A stretch of 64,000 nt of DNA from Enterococcus faecium (GTDB lineage Bacteria > Bacillota > Bacilli > Lactobacillales > Enterococcaceae), in assembly GCF_029023785.1 (NCBI RefSeq), contig NZ_CP118955.1, positions 1,972,501 to 2,036,500 of the forward strand, written 5' to 3'. The number at the start of each line of letters is the position of its first letter. Positions within the stretch are counted from its first letter, which is position 1. Positions 29,196 to 37,973 of this stretch are shown here, piece by piece. The position numbers and the translations under genes were made by a program. The notes beneath the pieces were generated by a model. It was not told the DNA's origin and ran no database searches. It was given only the letters and a program-made list of their open reading frames with translations.

Positions 29196-29280
29196 GTAAA
29201 GAGTTTTGGGGAAGACTCTTTCATCAACGTGTATTAAGAGACAAGAAAGAATCCATATGGATTCTTTCTTGTCTCTTTTT
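29196..29280 (+). ncRNA. candidate small RNA (about 85 nt)
   Basis: Between a good promoter and a 19-bp perfect terminator stem lies a short unit with a first hairpin (AAAGAGT / ACTCTTT, 29198-29221) with a G-rich loop (TTTGGGGAAG). There is no reading frame. It is convergent with the SIS gene. Its identity is unknown. Confidence 0.5.
29236..29280 (+). terminator. strong Rho-independent terminator
   Basis: AAGAGACAAGAAAGAATCC pairs perfectly with its complement (29259-29277) around an ATAT loop, followed by T residues. Confidence 0.92.
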
Positions 29281-29528
29281 CCACTACTTTTTATTTTTCT
29301 GACACTACATATTCTTATAACTCATTTCTCATAACTGTGAAACAACTTATAAAAATAACAAACTTTAAACAAAACAAGCTTAAAATCAAAGATGATCCAT
29401 CTTAAAATAACTAAAACAAAAAAAGTAGTCGTTGTTAATCCTCATTAATAATCGTTTTCTTTTTTTCAAACGCTCCATTTTTATGTGGAACATTATTTTT
29501 TTAAGGAACTTTGTCAACATGTGGATAA
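29281..29528. other. intergenic region
   Basis: AT-rich sequence between the candidate small RNA and the SIS gene's 3' end. I see no gene and no clear terminator for the SIS gene here. Confidence 0.3.
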
Positions 29529-30143
29529 CTATTTTCCACTTGTGTCCTGGACTAGCTGTTTTGCTGTAAAATACAAAACTTGCTGCAGCAAAAAGATCGT
29601 TGCAAGAGAGGCTGTTCCGCAGATCGCTGGATCTAGATTTGGCAAAGTCAAGACTGCATCATGTAAATTGGCGTGGTTGTCCAAAACCAAATCAGCAAAT
29701 TCAAATAATCGCAAACCACTGCTATGTTGCGATTTGATACTTCGTGACAAATCAAATCCAGTAACAATGATTAATGGATGACCATTTTCTTTGATCCACT
29801 GAGCTAGTTCGATGATTGCCGGGTTTCTTCCTTCATTCGAAAGAAGAAGAAAAATGTCTTCTGATTTGACAGAAAGCTGATCAATAATTGCCTGTCCTGC
29901 ACCTTCTAGCGTTTCATAGACACCTCCGGCTGGATTTTCAATCAATATACTTGGTACAAGATCCGGGGTTTGATCCCAAAATTCAAATGCTACACCACTT
30001 AGTGTGCGGCTAGCATATATCTGCAATCTACCACCTTGATTAATTTGTTTCGCGATCCAAGTGCCAGCTTGAAGCATCAGCGGCTCTTCTATCCTTAATT
30101 TCTCTTCCAATTGGTGATAATAGTCAAAATAACATAAACTCAT
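29529..30143 (-). CDS. SIS-domain protein, phosphosugar isomerase-like
   Basis: This 204 aa protein is a single SIS domain (RLQIYASRTLSGVAFEF, EDIFLLLSNEGRNPAIIELAQW, HPLIIVTG). It resembles small UPF0309-type phosphosugar-binding proteins. The ligand is unknown, and the protein lacks a helix-turn-helix, so it is not an RpiR regulator. Its transcript heads towards the candidate small RNA on the other strand. Confidence 0.78.
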   Translation of the reverse strand: MSLCYFDYYHQLEEKLRIEEPLMLQAGTWIAKQINQGGRLQIYASRTLSGVAFEFWDQTPDLVPSILIENPAGGVYETLEGAGQAIIDQLSVKSEDIFLLLSNEGRNPAIIELAQWIKENGHPLIIVTGFDLSRSIKSQHSSGLRLFEFADLVLDNHANLHDAVLTLPNLDPAICGTASLATIFLLQQVLYFTAKQLVQDTSGK

Positions 30144-30260
30144 TTATCTCTCCCGCCTAGCTATACTTGACATGAATAGAAACAGCTGCCTAATCTAAGG
30201 AAGTACATAAAAAAACAGTAGTTAGACAGTAACACATGTGGTCTTTGCTGTTTCAAACAC
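30144..30260. other. intergenic region upstream of the SIS gene
   Basis: No gene is seen. A TTGACA lies at 30167-30172 on the plus strand without a good -10. Confidence 0.3.
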
Positions 30261-30292
30261 AAAAAAGGCATTGAACGAATACGCCCAATACC
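30261..30292 (-). terminator. minus-strand terminator of an unidentified transcript
   Basis: On the complement, GGTATTG / CAATGCC (with one G-U pair that exists only in this orientation) is followed by TTTTTT. No minus-strand gene ends here; the nearest one upstream already has its own terminator at 30594-30636. Confidence 0.6.
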
Positions 30293-30379
30293 TTGACATA
30301 GCAAATAAAACAACGTGCAGACCATGGAAAATATCTACATAGGGGTAGAATTTTCACCCTAGATTAGGTACAATAAATT

Positions 30380-30488
30380 AGGTCGATGCACTGCATTGAC
30401 TATGGCAAAATGATCGGTCAGGGTGTATGTGTGTGACTGGTCATTCCCTGATTCTTAGCGCCAACTAAGGGTCAGGGAGCCTTTTTTT
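30380..30488 (+). ncRNA. candidate structured RNA, plus strand
   Basis: A hairpin GATCGGTCA / TGACTGGTC (30412-30442, nine pairs with two G-U) is followed by a terminator hairpin and a T7 run ending at 30488. Because the G-U pairs would be A-C mismatches on the other strand, the RNA is read as plus. The 5' end and promoter are not clear, so the start is a guess. It does not match tmRNA, RNase P, 6S or a riboswitch family I can recall. Confidence 0.35.
30446..30488 (+). terminator. Rho-independent terminator
   Basis: CCCTGATTCTTAG pairs with CTAAGGGTCAGGG, followed by seven T residues. No plus-strand protein gene lies upstream. Confidence 0.85.
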
Positions 30489-30593
30489 ATTCAGCTGTTT
30501 CTATCTGAATTTATTGTAAGTAATCTCTTATCCAAGTGCAAGCACGAAAATACAAAAAAACATTGGTATGATTTATATATATATAAATAACAT

Positions 30594-30636
30594 AAAAAAA
30601 GGAATGGCTTATCCCGATACAACAAGCATTCCTTTA
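30594..30636 (-). terminator. terminator of the small membrane protein gene
   Basis: On the complement, AAAGGAATG ... CATTCCTTT is followed by a T7 run, 113 nt after the stop of the gene at 30749-31126. Confidence 0.75.
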
Positions 30637-30748
30637 AAAAAGATTCTTTTATATAAGTGAAAAAAGCTTTTTTCCACCAATTAAATAAATCTCTCATCTC
30701 AATAGTTTATCCATTATTTTATCTTTTTTTGCGTATACCTACTAAATA

Positions 30749-31126
30749 TTACCGTCTTCTTCTCGTTCTTCTACTTTGTTCGAGAGAATCTGTACTAGAA
30801 AAAGTAGTTGTATGTCTACCTTTTCTGCCTATCCGAGACTTTCTTTTCATATATGGGATATAAATGATTAGATACAGTACAGCAAAAAATAAAGCAAATA
30901 CGCAAGCTTCCCAACTACCTAACGCCAATTCAACCATCAAGGTAGCAACCCCAACGGATGCTGCATACCAGATAAAAATCAGAAACGTTTCTTTTTTTCT
31001 GACCATGCGAAACATGATAAATAGACTAATAAGCAATAGTGGCAACACAAATATCCAATTGCTTCCTTCCATCAGCCACTTGAGTATATCAAGCAGCGAC
31101 TGTGCAACAGCGACTAATTTTCCCAT
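30749..31126 (-). CDS. hypothetical membrane protein
   Basis: This 125 aa protein has three hydrophobic segments (about 25-45, 52-72, 78-100) and a very basic C-terminal tail ending RRTRRRR. I do not recognise it. The start at 31126 is likely, although AGGTG lies 10-12 nt upstream, which is long; a GTG at 31135 is possible. The IS30 element ends about 38 bp upstream of the start, so the native promoter was probably separated and expression may depend on read-through from the element. Confidence 0.65.
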   Translation of the reverse strand: MGKLVAVAQSLLDILKWLMEGSNWIFVLPLLLISLFIMFRMVRKKETFLIFIWYAASVGVATLMVELALGSWEACVFALFFAVLYLIIYIPYMKRKSRIGRKGRHTTTFSSTDSLEQSRRTRRRR

Positions 31127-31163
31127 AGTGAACACACACCTTTTTTTATAATATTATTTGTCA

Positions 31164-32203
31164 AATTAAGCGAGACAAAACTTTCCATTTACGTAACTCA
31201 AAAAAACTTCTAATGGTGTTTGGTAATTTAGTGATTTTCTAGGGATATGGTTTCTTTTAGACGCAACGGATGAGATGAATCCTTGATTGACTTGGTTGAA
31301 TTCCATTTCTTTTGGTAGTCCATCTTTTCGGAGGAGTCCGTTTGAATGTTCATTTAATCCCCGTTGGGAAGGCGTTCCTGGGTCTGCGAAATAAATATCA
31401 ATATCATTCGTATTACTAATACTTTTCCAATTAGAGAATTCTTTTCCACAATCAAAGGTAATTGATTTGAAAAGATTTTTGGGTACGGATTGAAGCCATT
31501 CATTAATCGAATTTTCAATATCAACTGCCTTACGGCCTTCTGGTTTCAAGGCGATAATGGCTTTTGAAAGTCGCTCAACGAGTGTGATGACGGCACTTTT
31601 ATGGTGGATGCCGACAATCGTATCACCCTCTAAATGTCCAAATTCTTCTTCGAAAACGACATAATCTTTTTTACGTTCAGAAATATTTCTTTTGAATGCC
31701 TGTTTTCCACGTTTTTCCTTATAACCATTTGGTTTTCGTTTTCCTTGCATCGGTAAATGTAAAACATTGAATTCTCCCGTCTTAAACCGGCGATAGAGGG
31801 TACTTACTGAACAAGAGAAGGTTCGCTCTGCACGGCCAATAATGACGTCTGGGGTCCAACCTTCAGTTGATCTTTTTTCAATGTATTCTTTTTCCTCAGC
31901 AGGAAAAATGATTTCGGTTCTCCCACAACGTCGCTTATTTTCTTTGTATTGTTCAAAGTATTCAAGTGCTGTTCCACCACATTTGAGAAAGTTATAGACA
32001 TTGTAAATTGTTTGGCGTCCACGTTTAAGCTGCTTCGCAACGATAGCAACCGGAGTTTCTTGATGAAAATATGCTTCTATCATTACAAGCTCGTTTGGTG
32101 TAAGATGGGTATAAGTCATTTATGTTCACTCTCCTTGTATGCTTTAGCGGGTATTACAATTTGAGTGTAACATAAATGGCTTTTTTATTTGTCTCGCTTA
32201 ATT
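31164..32203 (-). mobile_element. IS30-family insertion sequence
   Basis: A roughly 1,040-bp element has terminal inverted repeats beginning AATTAAGCGAGACAAA at both ends and extending, with a small length difference, to a shared CCATTTA-GT block about 30 bp in. The transposase stop codon lies inside the left repeat. Size and repeats fit the enterococcal IS1062/IS6770 group; the exact name cannot be set here. The exact outer ends are uncertain because a TTTGT motif also recurs just outside both repeats. No clear target duplication is seen. Confidence 0.85.
31166..32119 (-). CDS. IS30-family transposase
   Basis: This 317 aa DDE transposase has two N-terminal helix-turn-helix segments (LTPNELVMIEAYFHQETPVAIVAKQL type). 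The catalytic DDE core has aspartates in LEGDTIVG and FDCGKEFSNW, and the glutamate in LNEHSNGLLRK. It looks intact. GGAG lies upstream of the ATG. Confidence 0.95.
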   Translation of the reverse strand: MTYTHLTPNELVMIEAYFHQETPVAIVAKQLKRGRQTIYNVYNFLKCGGTALEYFEQYKENKRRCGRTEIIFPAEEKEYIEKRSTEGWTPDVIIGRAERTFSCSVSTLYRRFKTGEFNVLHLPMQGKRKPNGYKEKRGKQAFKRNISERKKDYVVFEEEFGHLEGDTIVGIHHKSAVITLVERLSKAIIALKPEGRKAVDIENSINEWLQSVPKNLFKSITFDCGKEFSNWKSISNTNDIDIYFADPGTPSQRGLNEHSNGLLRKDGLPKEMEFNQVNQGFISSVASKRNHIPRKSLNYQTPLEVFLSYVNGKFCLA

Positions 32204-32210
32204 ATACAAA

Positions 32211-32242
32211 CGGCGTAATTAAAAAATTCGCCTTTTTATTCT
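32211..32242 (+). terminator. terminator-like hairpin beside the IS
   Basis: GGCGTAATT AAAA AATTCGCC is followed by TTTTTATT. It lies 8 bp outside the right repeat of the IS and may be a remnant of the pre-insertion locus. Confidence 0.55.
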
Positions 32243-32402
32243 ACTATGAATCTTCTGGCTTGGCTTTCATTTCTCTTATGTAATCATTTTCTTTTATACA
32301 ACTTAAAAAAAAATTAAACCATTAGCAGAATATTTTCTGAATCTATTCACGAAAGTCTTTTTCTATCTTTCGTTTTCCACGACTCAACTGATCTAGAGTC
32401 AA

Positions 32403-32452
32403 AAAACTAAAACGACAGTTGCGCAAATGACGCACAAGCTGCCGCTTTAATA
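32403..32452 (-). terminator. terminator of galU
   Basis: On the complement, AAAGCGGCAGCTTGTGC pairs with GCGCAACTGTCGTTT (G-U pairs favour this strand), followed by a T-rich run. Confidence 0.75.
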
Positions 32453-32492
32453 ACAAATAGCCTTTCATTCTCAGCAGGCCACTTATTTCCAG

Positions 32493-33374
32493 TTAACTTT
32501 CTGTTCTTAGCTTTTTACTCAACTGGATAATATATGCACTTAATGAAGTCCCAATTTCCGAATGTTGAAGTCCATATTCAATATTTGTCTTCATATATCC
32601 TAACTTATCGCCTACGTCGTATCTTTTTCCTTTAAACTCTCTCGCATAGACCGCCTCTGTCTGGTTAAGAGTCTGAAGTGCATCCGTTAGCTGTATCTCG
32701 TTTCCTGCTCCTGGTTCTTGAGTTTCTAATATCTCAAATATTTTAGGAGTCAGTAGATAACGTCCGATAATGGCTAAATTACTTGGTGCTTTTCCCATTT
32801 CAGGTTTTTCTACAAACCCTTTTACTCTGCAACGACCCTTTTCGCTATCTGTTTTAGGATCAATAATTCCGTATTTAGATGTTTCATTTTCTGGTACACG
32901 CATGACGGCAACAGCGGAAGCTTGTGTTTCTTCATAATCCATCATCAATTGTTGAGTCAATGGGATATCATCTTTCATCAAATCATCCCCCAGCATGACG
33001 ACAAACGGTTCATTTCCTATAAATGCTTTTGCTTGAAGCACGGCATCCCCCAGTCCTCTTGGATGAGATTGACGGATGAAGTGAAGATTGACTTGAGTCG
33101 TTTCTTCAACTAAAGCGAGTAATTCTGTTTTTTCCTTTTCCCGCAAATTGTTTTCCAATTCGATATTTGCATCAAAGTGATCTTCAATGGGTCTTTTTTC
33201 TTTTCCCGTTACGATCAAGATGTCTTCGATTCCCGAATCCAATGCTTCTTCCACAATAAACTGGATCGTTGGTTTATCCACGATTGGAAGCATTTCTTTT
33301 GCCATGGCTTTTGTTGCCGGCAAAAAACGTGTTCCTAGCCCAGCGGCAGGAATGACTGCTTTTTTGACCTTCAC
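32493..33374 (-). CDS. galU: UTP--glucose-1-phosphate uridylyltransferase
   Basis: This 293 aa nucleotidyltransferase has the [24 protein letters not shown] activating loop, [15 protein letters not shown] and GFVEKP motifs. It makes UDP-glucose for glycolipid, teichoic acid and capsule precursors in the cytoplasm. It lies 42 nt downstream of gpsA on the same strand, so the pair supplies envelope precursors. Confidence 0.96.
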   Translation of the reverse strand: MKVKKAVIPAAGLGTRFLPATKAMAKEMLPIVDKPTIQFIVEEALDSGIEDILIVTGKEKRPIEDHFDANIELENNLREKEKTELLALVEETTQVNLHFIRQSHPRGLGDAVLQAKAFIGNEPFVVMLGDDLMKDDIPLTQQLMMDYEETQASAVAVMRVPENETSKYGIIDPKTDSEKGRCRVKGFVEKPEMGKAPSNLAIIGRYLLTPKIFEILETQEPGAGNEIQLTDALQTLNQTEAVYAREFKGKRYDVGDKLGYMKTNIEYGLQHSEIGTSLSAYIIQLSKKLRTES

Positions 33375-33416
33375 TTGCTGTTCCTCCTAAACGACGATTA
33401 ACTATTGATCATCTAT

Positions 33417-34436
33417 TTAACGAAGAGAAAATTCATTCTCCATTTTTCCGTCACGTAACATGATTTCTTTTGCTGCTTTTTTGATATCTTCTCCATTATA
33501 CAAAACATTATAGATTGTTTGAGTAATTGGCATCTCAACACCTAGCTGTTGAGCTAGCTCTACTGCTGCTTTTGTCGTTGCCACACCCTCAACGACCATT
33601 CCCATGTTTTCTAGAACTTCTTCCAGCTTATGTCCCTGTCCTAACAAGTTACCGGCACGCCAATTGCGAGAATGAACACTTGTACAAGTAACGATCAAGT
33701 CCCCCACACCACTCAAACCGATAAATGTCAGAGGATTGGCACCCATCGCGACACCAAGACGGCTGATTTCTGCCAATCCTCGAGTCATGATTGCTGCTTT
33801 TGCATCATCTCCGAATCCTAATCCATGGATAGCGCCGGCACCAATTGCAATGATATTTTTCAGTGCTGCACCAGTTTCTACGCCAATCACATCATTATTT
33901 GTATAAATCCTGAAATAATCATTCATGAACAGTTTTTGTACATAGGCTGCTGCTTTTTGATCAATACTTGCAGCTGTAATTGTTGTGATATCATGTACTG
34001 CCACTTCCTCAGCATGGCTAGGACCAGATAATACAACAATTGCCTGTCTTTTTTCTTCTGGAATTTCTTCAGCCAAAACTTCTGAGATTCGTTTATGCGT
34101 ATCTTGTTCTAGTCCTTTACTTGCATGTATAATGATTGGCTTAGTATTCATTTTACCAATAAGTTCCTGTGCGACTGAACGAATCGCTTTTGTTGGAACA
34201 ACAAATAAAATAGCATCTGCATTATCCACTGCTTCTGCCAATTCTTTATATCCGATAATCGATTCTGGGATCGTCAAATCAGGTAAAAAATGCTGATTTG
34301 TATGATACTTATTGATTTCATCAATCTGTTCAGGTACATTTCCCCAAATACGGACATCATGCCCGTTTTCTGCCAATGTTTGTGCTAAAGCAGTGCCCCA
34401 AGATCCAGGACCAAGAACTGCGATTTTTTGTTTCAT
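33417..34436 (-). CDS. gpsA: glycerol-3-phosphate dehydrogenase [NAD(P)+]
   Basis: This 339 aa enzyme begins with [19 protein letters not shown] (NAD-binding GxGxxG-like) and has the HASKGLE and GETGAAL-type substrate segment ([31 protein letters not shown]). It reduces dihydroxyacetone phosphate to sn-glycerol-3-phosphate for lipids. The start at 34436 has GGAGG 7 nt upstream; an in-frame upstream start has none. Confidence 0.96.
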   Translation of the reverse strand: MKQKIAVLGPGSWGTALAQTLAENGHDVRIWGNVPEQIDEINKYHTNQHFLPDLTIPESIIGYKELAEAVDNADAILFVVPTKAIRSVAQELIGKMNTKPIIIHASKGLEQDTHKRISEVLAEEIPEEKRQAIVVLSGPSHAEEVAVHDITTITAASIDQKAAAYVQKLFMNDYFRIYTNNDVIGVETGAALKNIIAIGAGAIHGLGFGDDAKAAIMTRGLAEISRLGVAMGANPLTFIGLSGVGDLIVTCTSVHSRNWRAGNLLGQGHKLEEVLENMGMVVEGVATTKAAVELAQQLGVEMPITQTIYNVLYNGEDIKKAAKEIMLRDGKMENEFSLR

Positions 34437-34567
34437 GGATATTCCTCCAAATAAATAATTGATAATTTCCATTATAGTATACATTTCTTAAAGTTGGGAC
34501 TAATTTCCATTGTTTTTAAGTGTTTGTTTACTTCTTTTATCGTTTTTACTTGAAATAATCAATGATA

Positions 34568-34576
34568 TGTTACAAT
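34568..34576 (+). promoter_or_regulatory. extended -10 promoter, plus strand
   Basis: TGTTACAAT (34568-34576) is an extended -10 with a TTGAAA at 34550-34555 (15-bp spacing). It reads into the structured gene-free region that follows. Confidence 0.35.
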
Positions 34577-34582
34577 AGTCTA

Positions 34583-35046
34583 CATTTTATTTTTACACTC
34601 GTTATGCTTTGCTTGTTCCTAAGAGGAAGCAGTTTTGACAATGTTACTACCAGCATTACTATTAGGAGGTTAGGAAACTTCTCCTAGTGAGTATTGATTT
34701 AAAATACATAAGAGACAGATTGAACATTTCTAAATCTGTCAGGTCCTGCAACGGACAGATTGTCTCTGTTGACGGTTGACATAGGAACTTTTGTTTTAGT
34801 CAACATTCTGGATACAAAACGCTATGTAAACTGGCGCAACTCGTTGTACTTGGACTTTTACTACGGATCCATGCAACAACTAAATAGTACTATTGCATAA
34901 CAAAAAATGGTTGGCACCCACATGTCCCATTAAACAGATTATAAGTTGAACTGTAGATAATGCAAAAAATGTGTTTTATAACGTAATTGATGCCAATATT
35001 TTAAAAAAATAAAGGGAGCAGTTATCGCTGCTCTCTTTATTTTTTA
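34583..35046 (+). other. structured gene-free region, possible RNA or decayed gene
   Basis: About 460 nt between gpsA and the SIS genes contains several local inverted repeats. They are ATTAGGAG / CTCCTAGT (about 34666-34692), GACAGATT / AATCTGTC (about 34713-34739), a GTCC / GGAC stem nested in an AGAGACA / TGTCTCT pair, and GTTGAC / GTCAAC. It ends in a bidirectional terminator. Two short overlapping frames look protein-like, with a stop (TGA at about 34777) between them, so a decayed gene is also possible. Motifs of tmRNA and RNase P were not found. Confidence 0.3.
35008..35046. terminator. bidirectional Rho-independent terminator
   Basis: AATAAAGGGAGCAG / CTGCTCTCTTTATT with flanking A and T runs ends the gfr-like operon on the minus strand and could end a plus-strand RNA. 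Confidence 0.85.
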
Positions 35047-35068
35047 TATTCTTTTTATCCAGTCTATC

Positions 35069-36073
35069 CTAATAATCAAACTGACGATAGTAGCGGCGTA
35101 TCTCTAATGGATGGCAGTTCAACTGCTCCACATGAGCATCGATGCGTTGTGTCACTACATGCATCAATAAGAAAGACAAAACACGTCCGCGATATTTTTC
35201 ACTGATACCTTCTACTGGATAGTCTTTTGTGTCTATCAATGTATAATTGCTGCAAATTTTTGGCAAAAGTTTAGCCACACGTTCAGATAACACTCTCTGT
35301 TCATCTTCGCCTAAAAATAATGTGACTGGGGTTGTTTCTTCTACGATCTCTAACGTCCCGTGAAGAAACTCGGCAGCATGGATAGATTTCGATGGAAGCC
35401 AGCTTTGTTCTTCCCAGTAACACATGGCATATGAATAAACAGCTCCCCATTGATTCCCTGCTCCAATAAAATAATGCATACTATCACGTCGATGTTTTTC
35501 TGCAAATGATAAGCCAAATGCATCTGCTTTTTTCTCTGCTTCCACTAACCCTGTTGGTAAATAACGTTCGAGCTGTTCATAGTATTCTGAATAAGCTTCG
35601 AATTCTCCATTCAAATACATCAATCGATCTGCTGCCATAAAAAATTTGATTTGTTCTGTTCCAGGAGCTGGATAAGTGACCACAAAATCGCATAGCTGAG
35701 ACAACTTACTGTTCGCTTTATCGATAAATCCAATCAGTGTCGCTCCTACTTTCTTAATTTGTTCTACTGCTTTCACTACTTCTTGAGTTGTACCGGTAAC
35801 AGAGGACAAAATAACGATAGAATCTTTTGTTAATCTTTTGTTTCCAGTAGTGTAATATTCTGCAGCATGCTGTACAAAGACAGGCAAGTTGCTTTTCCCA
35901 TTCATATAAGTGACAGCTTGCATCGAGGAAGCATACGTTCCACCGATTCCTAGATAATAGACAGCGTCAAATTTTTCCGCATAAAGTTTATCGATGATTT
36001 CTTCTACTTGCGGACGTAAAGCTAGTGCGCCTTTTATTGCTTTGATTTGTTCTTCTTCATTGAATTTCAGCAT
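35069..36073 (-). CDS. SIS-domain fructoselysine-6-phosphate deglycase-like (GfrF/FrlB type)
   Basis: This 334 aa protein has two SIS domains (YLGIGGTYASSMQAVTYM, VILSSVTGTTQEVVKAVEQI, HAAEFLHGTLEIVEETTPVTLFLGED). The ending CHPLEIRRYYRQFDY resembles the FrlB C-terminus (NPDERRYYGGLVEY). FrlB-type enzymes split 6-phospho-fructoselysine into glucose 6-phosphate and lysine. It is the last gene of the sigma-54-controlled mannose-class PTS operon. GAGG lies 8 nt before the ATG at 36073, and the gap to the previous gene is 12 nt. Substrate assignment rests on homology and context. Confidence 0.8.
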   Translation of the reverse strand: MLKFNEEEQIKAIKGALALRPQVEEIIDKLYAEKFDAVYYLGIGGTYASSMQAVTYMNGKSNLPVFVQHAAEYYTTGNKRLTKDSIVILSSVTGTTQEVVKAVEQIKKVGATLIGFIDKANSKLSQLCDFVVTYPAPGTEQIKFFMAADRLMYLNGEFEAYSEYYEQLERYLPTGLVEAEKKADAFGLSFAEKHRRDSMHYFIGAGNQWGAVYSYAMCYWEEQSWLPSKSIHAAEFLHGTLEIVEETTPVTLFLGEDEQRVLSERVAKLLPKICSNYTLIDTKDYPVEGISEKYRGRVLSFLLMHVVTQRIDAHVEQLNCHPLEIRRYYRQFDY

Positions 36074-36085
36074 GATTTCCACCTC

Positions 36086-37135
36086 TTATAATTTACTTTT
36101 CAAGACTGTATCAAAGTCTTCAAAAATCTTTTTGTTCAAGTCAATACCTTTAGCTACTGCGGTTTTATAAGCGAATAGTTGAAACGGAACGACAAGCGCT
36201 AATACAGACAGATATTCATCACATTCTATTGCTAATCCAAGTGTTTTCTCGTTTCTTGCTTTTTTTGTGGTAATGGTGAGAGTCTCTCCAACGTACCGAC
36301 TCATATATCTTTGCAACTTTTGCGAACGTTCCTTATTTACACTTTCCCCTTCAATAAAGAATAGCAAATGCGAAGCATCTGCCTCCAGGTATGGGCCGTG
36401 CATATAAGCTTCTAACTCAAATCCTTGTGACGGAACGCGGATTGTTTCAGTCAATTTCGTCTCTGCTTCTTTAGCTGTTCCCCAGTTTGGACCATATCCA
36501 ATGGTGACGAAACGCTGTGCTAAACGAAATAAACTTTGATATCCATCAAAAAATTCTTCCGTTTTTTGAATAATCGCTGGTAAATGGTTGATTATTTTGC
36601 GCAACTGTTGCATGTAGTCTTGTTCTATTTTTTTGCTGATTTTATTTTTACTTATTCCAATTCCTATCCCTAAGAGTAGTAACTGTAAAACAGTCGCAGA
36701 ATAGCCTTTTGTAACGAAGCCTACTGATTCTACCCCGGCACCTAAATCAATAATTTGTGCAGCTTCTAAAGCAAGTGGACTTTGCACGTCATTTGTGATA
36801 GCAACAACAGGTAACCCTTGTTTTTGTATCATTTTTACTGCTTCAACAGTAGAAGCACTTTTCCCGCTTTGTGACACAGCAATCACAGTATCGATTGAAG
36901 GAGAAAGTTTTCCATAATGGAAAAAATAAAAAGGTTCTTGAATATCGACAGTAAGATCACCATAAGATTCCAATGCTGGCTTCGCTGCTAAACAAGCGTT
37001 ATAAGATGAACCCGTTGCTAAGATCAGTAAATTCACTGTTTTTTTCATATGTTCTCTTGTCGAAAAATCATTCTTTTTCAAGATCGTACTTAGTACTTCC
37101 TTTTCTTCATAGATATAATCTTGCATCGTAAACAT
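36086..37135 (-). CDS. SIS-domain glucoselysine-6-phosphate deglycase-like (GfrE type)
   Basis: This 349 aa double-SIS protein is GlmS-isomerase-like (LLILATGSSYNACLAAKPAL, VIAVSQSGKSASTVEAVKMI, AEAKLTETIRVPSQGFELEAYMHGPYLEA-type). In the gfr pathway this partner cleaves 6-phospho-glucoselysine; I recall that glucoselysine-6-phosphate deglycase was first characterised from E. faecium. It lacks the glutaminase domain of GlmS. It lies between PTS IID (16 nt) and the second SIS protein (12 nt). A generic sugar-amine isomerase role cannot be excluded. Confidence 0.8.
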   Translation of the reverse strand: MFTMQDYIYEEKEVLSTILKKNDFSTREHMKKTVNLLILATGSSYNACLAAKPALESYGDLTVDIQEPFYFFHYGKLSPSIDTVIAVSQSGKSASTVEAVKMIQKQGLPVVAITNDVQSPLALEAAQIIDLGAGVESVGFVTKGYSATVLQLLLLGIGIGISKNKISKKIEQDYMQQLRKIINHLPAIIQKTEEFFDGYQSLFRLAQRFVTIGYGPNWGTAKEAETKLTETIRVPSQGFELEAYMHGPYLEADASHLLFFIEGESVNKERSQKLQRYMSRYVGETLTITTKKARNEKTLGLAIECDEYLSVLALVVPFQLFAYKTAVAKGIDLNKKIFEDFDTVLKSKL

Positions 37136-37151
37136 TTTCTCTGCTCCTTTT

Positions 37152-37973
37152 TTAAAAAATCCCTATCCACGAACCAAAAATTCCAAAGAAAGCTAGTCCG
37201 ATCAAGATCGTTAATGGTTTCACTTCTTTCTTCAATAGATAAAACACTATGCCAAATGCTCCAAGACATAAGATATTTGGAACGATATCATCAAAAATAC
37301 TTTGAACAGTCACAGCATTTTCTCCTGAACCGATTTTTAAAGGAATATTGATGGTGATCATCGTGGCAGTCATTGCTCCAACGACCATCAGTCCAATAAT
37401 AGACGCGCCTAATGTCAAACTTTCCATCATACCGTTTGCCTGGATCTTTTTCAAAAAACCCGTTCCTAAGCGATATCCCCAACCTGTTGCTAGATAGCGA
37501 AACAGAATGTGCGGAATATTGAAAATCAAAATGAACAAGATAGGGCCTAAAATATTTCCTTGCATGGCTAAAGAGGTACCCACACCTGTGGCAATCAATC
37601 GCAAAGTTCCCCAAAAGAAAGAATCTCCTAACCCTGCAAGAGGTCCCATCAAAGATGTTTTGATACTATCGATCGCAGTCACATCAAATTCAGGATCATC
37701 CTTATTTTCTTCCTCCATTGCAGCCGTGATTCCTAAAATCAGTGTAACGATATGTGGGGTCGTGTTAAAAAACTCTAGATGCCGTTTCAAAGCTGCTGCC
37801 ATTTCTTCTTTCGACTGATATAACTTTTTCAAAATCGGAATCATTGCATAAACATAAGCCATATTCATCTGACGTTCATAATTCCAAGAAAACTCCATTT
37901 GAAAAGAACGCCAAAATACGTGATTTAGCTCTTTTTTCGTTATTTTGCTGTTTTTGATCTCAGAATTCTTCAT
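37152..37973 (-). CDS. PTS mannose/fructose/sorbose-family IID component
   Basis: This 273 aa membrane protein starts with the IID hallmark (HVFWRSFQMEFSWNYERQMNMAYVYAMIPILKKLY). It contains MGPLAGLGDSFFWGTLRLIATG and ends in membrane helices. It overlaps the IIC gene by 14 nt, with GGAGG inside the IIC 3' end, so translation is coupled. With IIC it forms the sugar channel. Confidence 0.95.
   Translation of the reverse strand: MKNSEIKNSKITKKELNHVFWRSFQMEFSWNYERQMNMAYVYAMIPILKKLYQSKEEMAAALKRHLEFFNTTPHIVTLILGITAAMEEENKDDPEFDVTAIDSIKTSLMGPLAGLGDSFFWGTLRLIATGVGTSLAMQGNILGPILFILIFNIPHILFRYLATGWGYRLGTGFLKKIQANGMMESLTLGASIIGLMVVGAMTATMITINIPLKIGSGENAVTVQSIFDDIVPNILCLGAFGIVFYLLKKEVKPLTILIGLAFFGIFGSWIGIF

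Noticed and set aside
30300..30490. tmRNA, RNase P RNA, 6S RNA or a known riboswitch
   Set aside because: The conserved words of tmRNA, RNase P and common riboswitches are absent. 6S cannot be excluded fully without a covariance search but no long closing helix was found.
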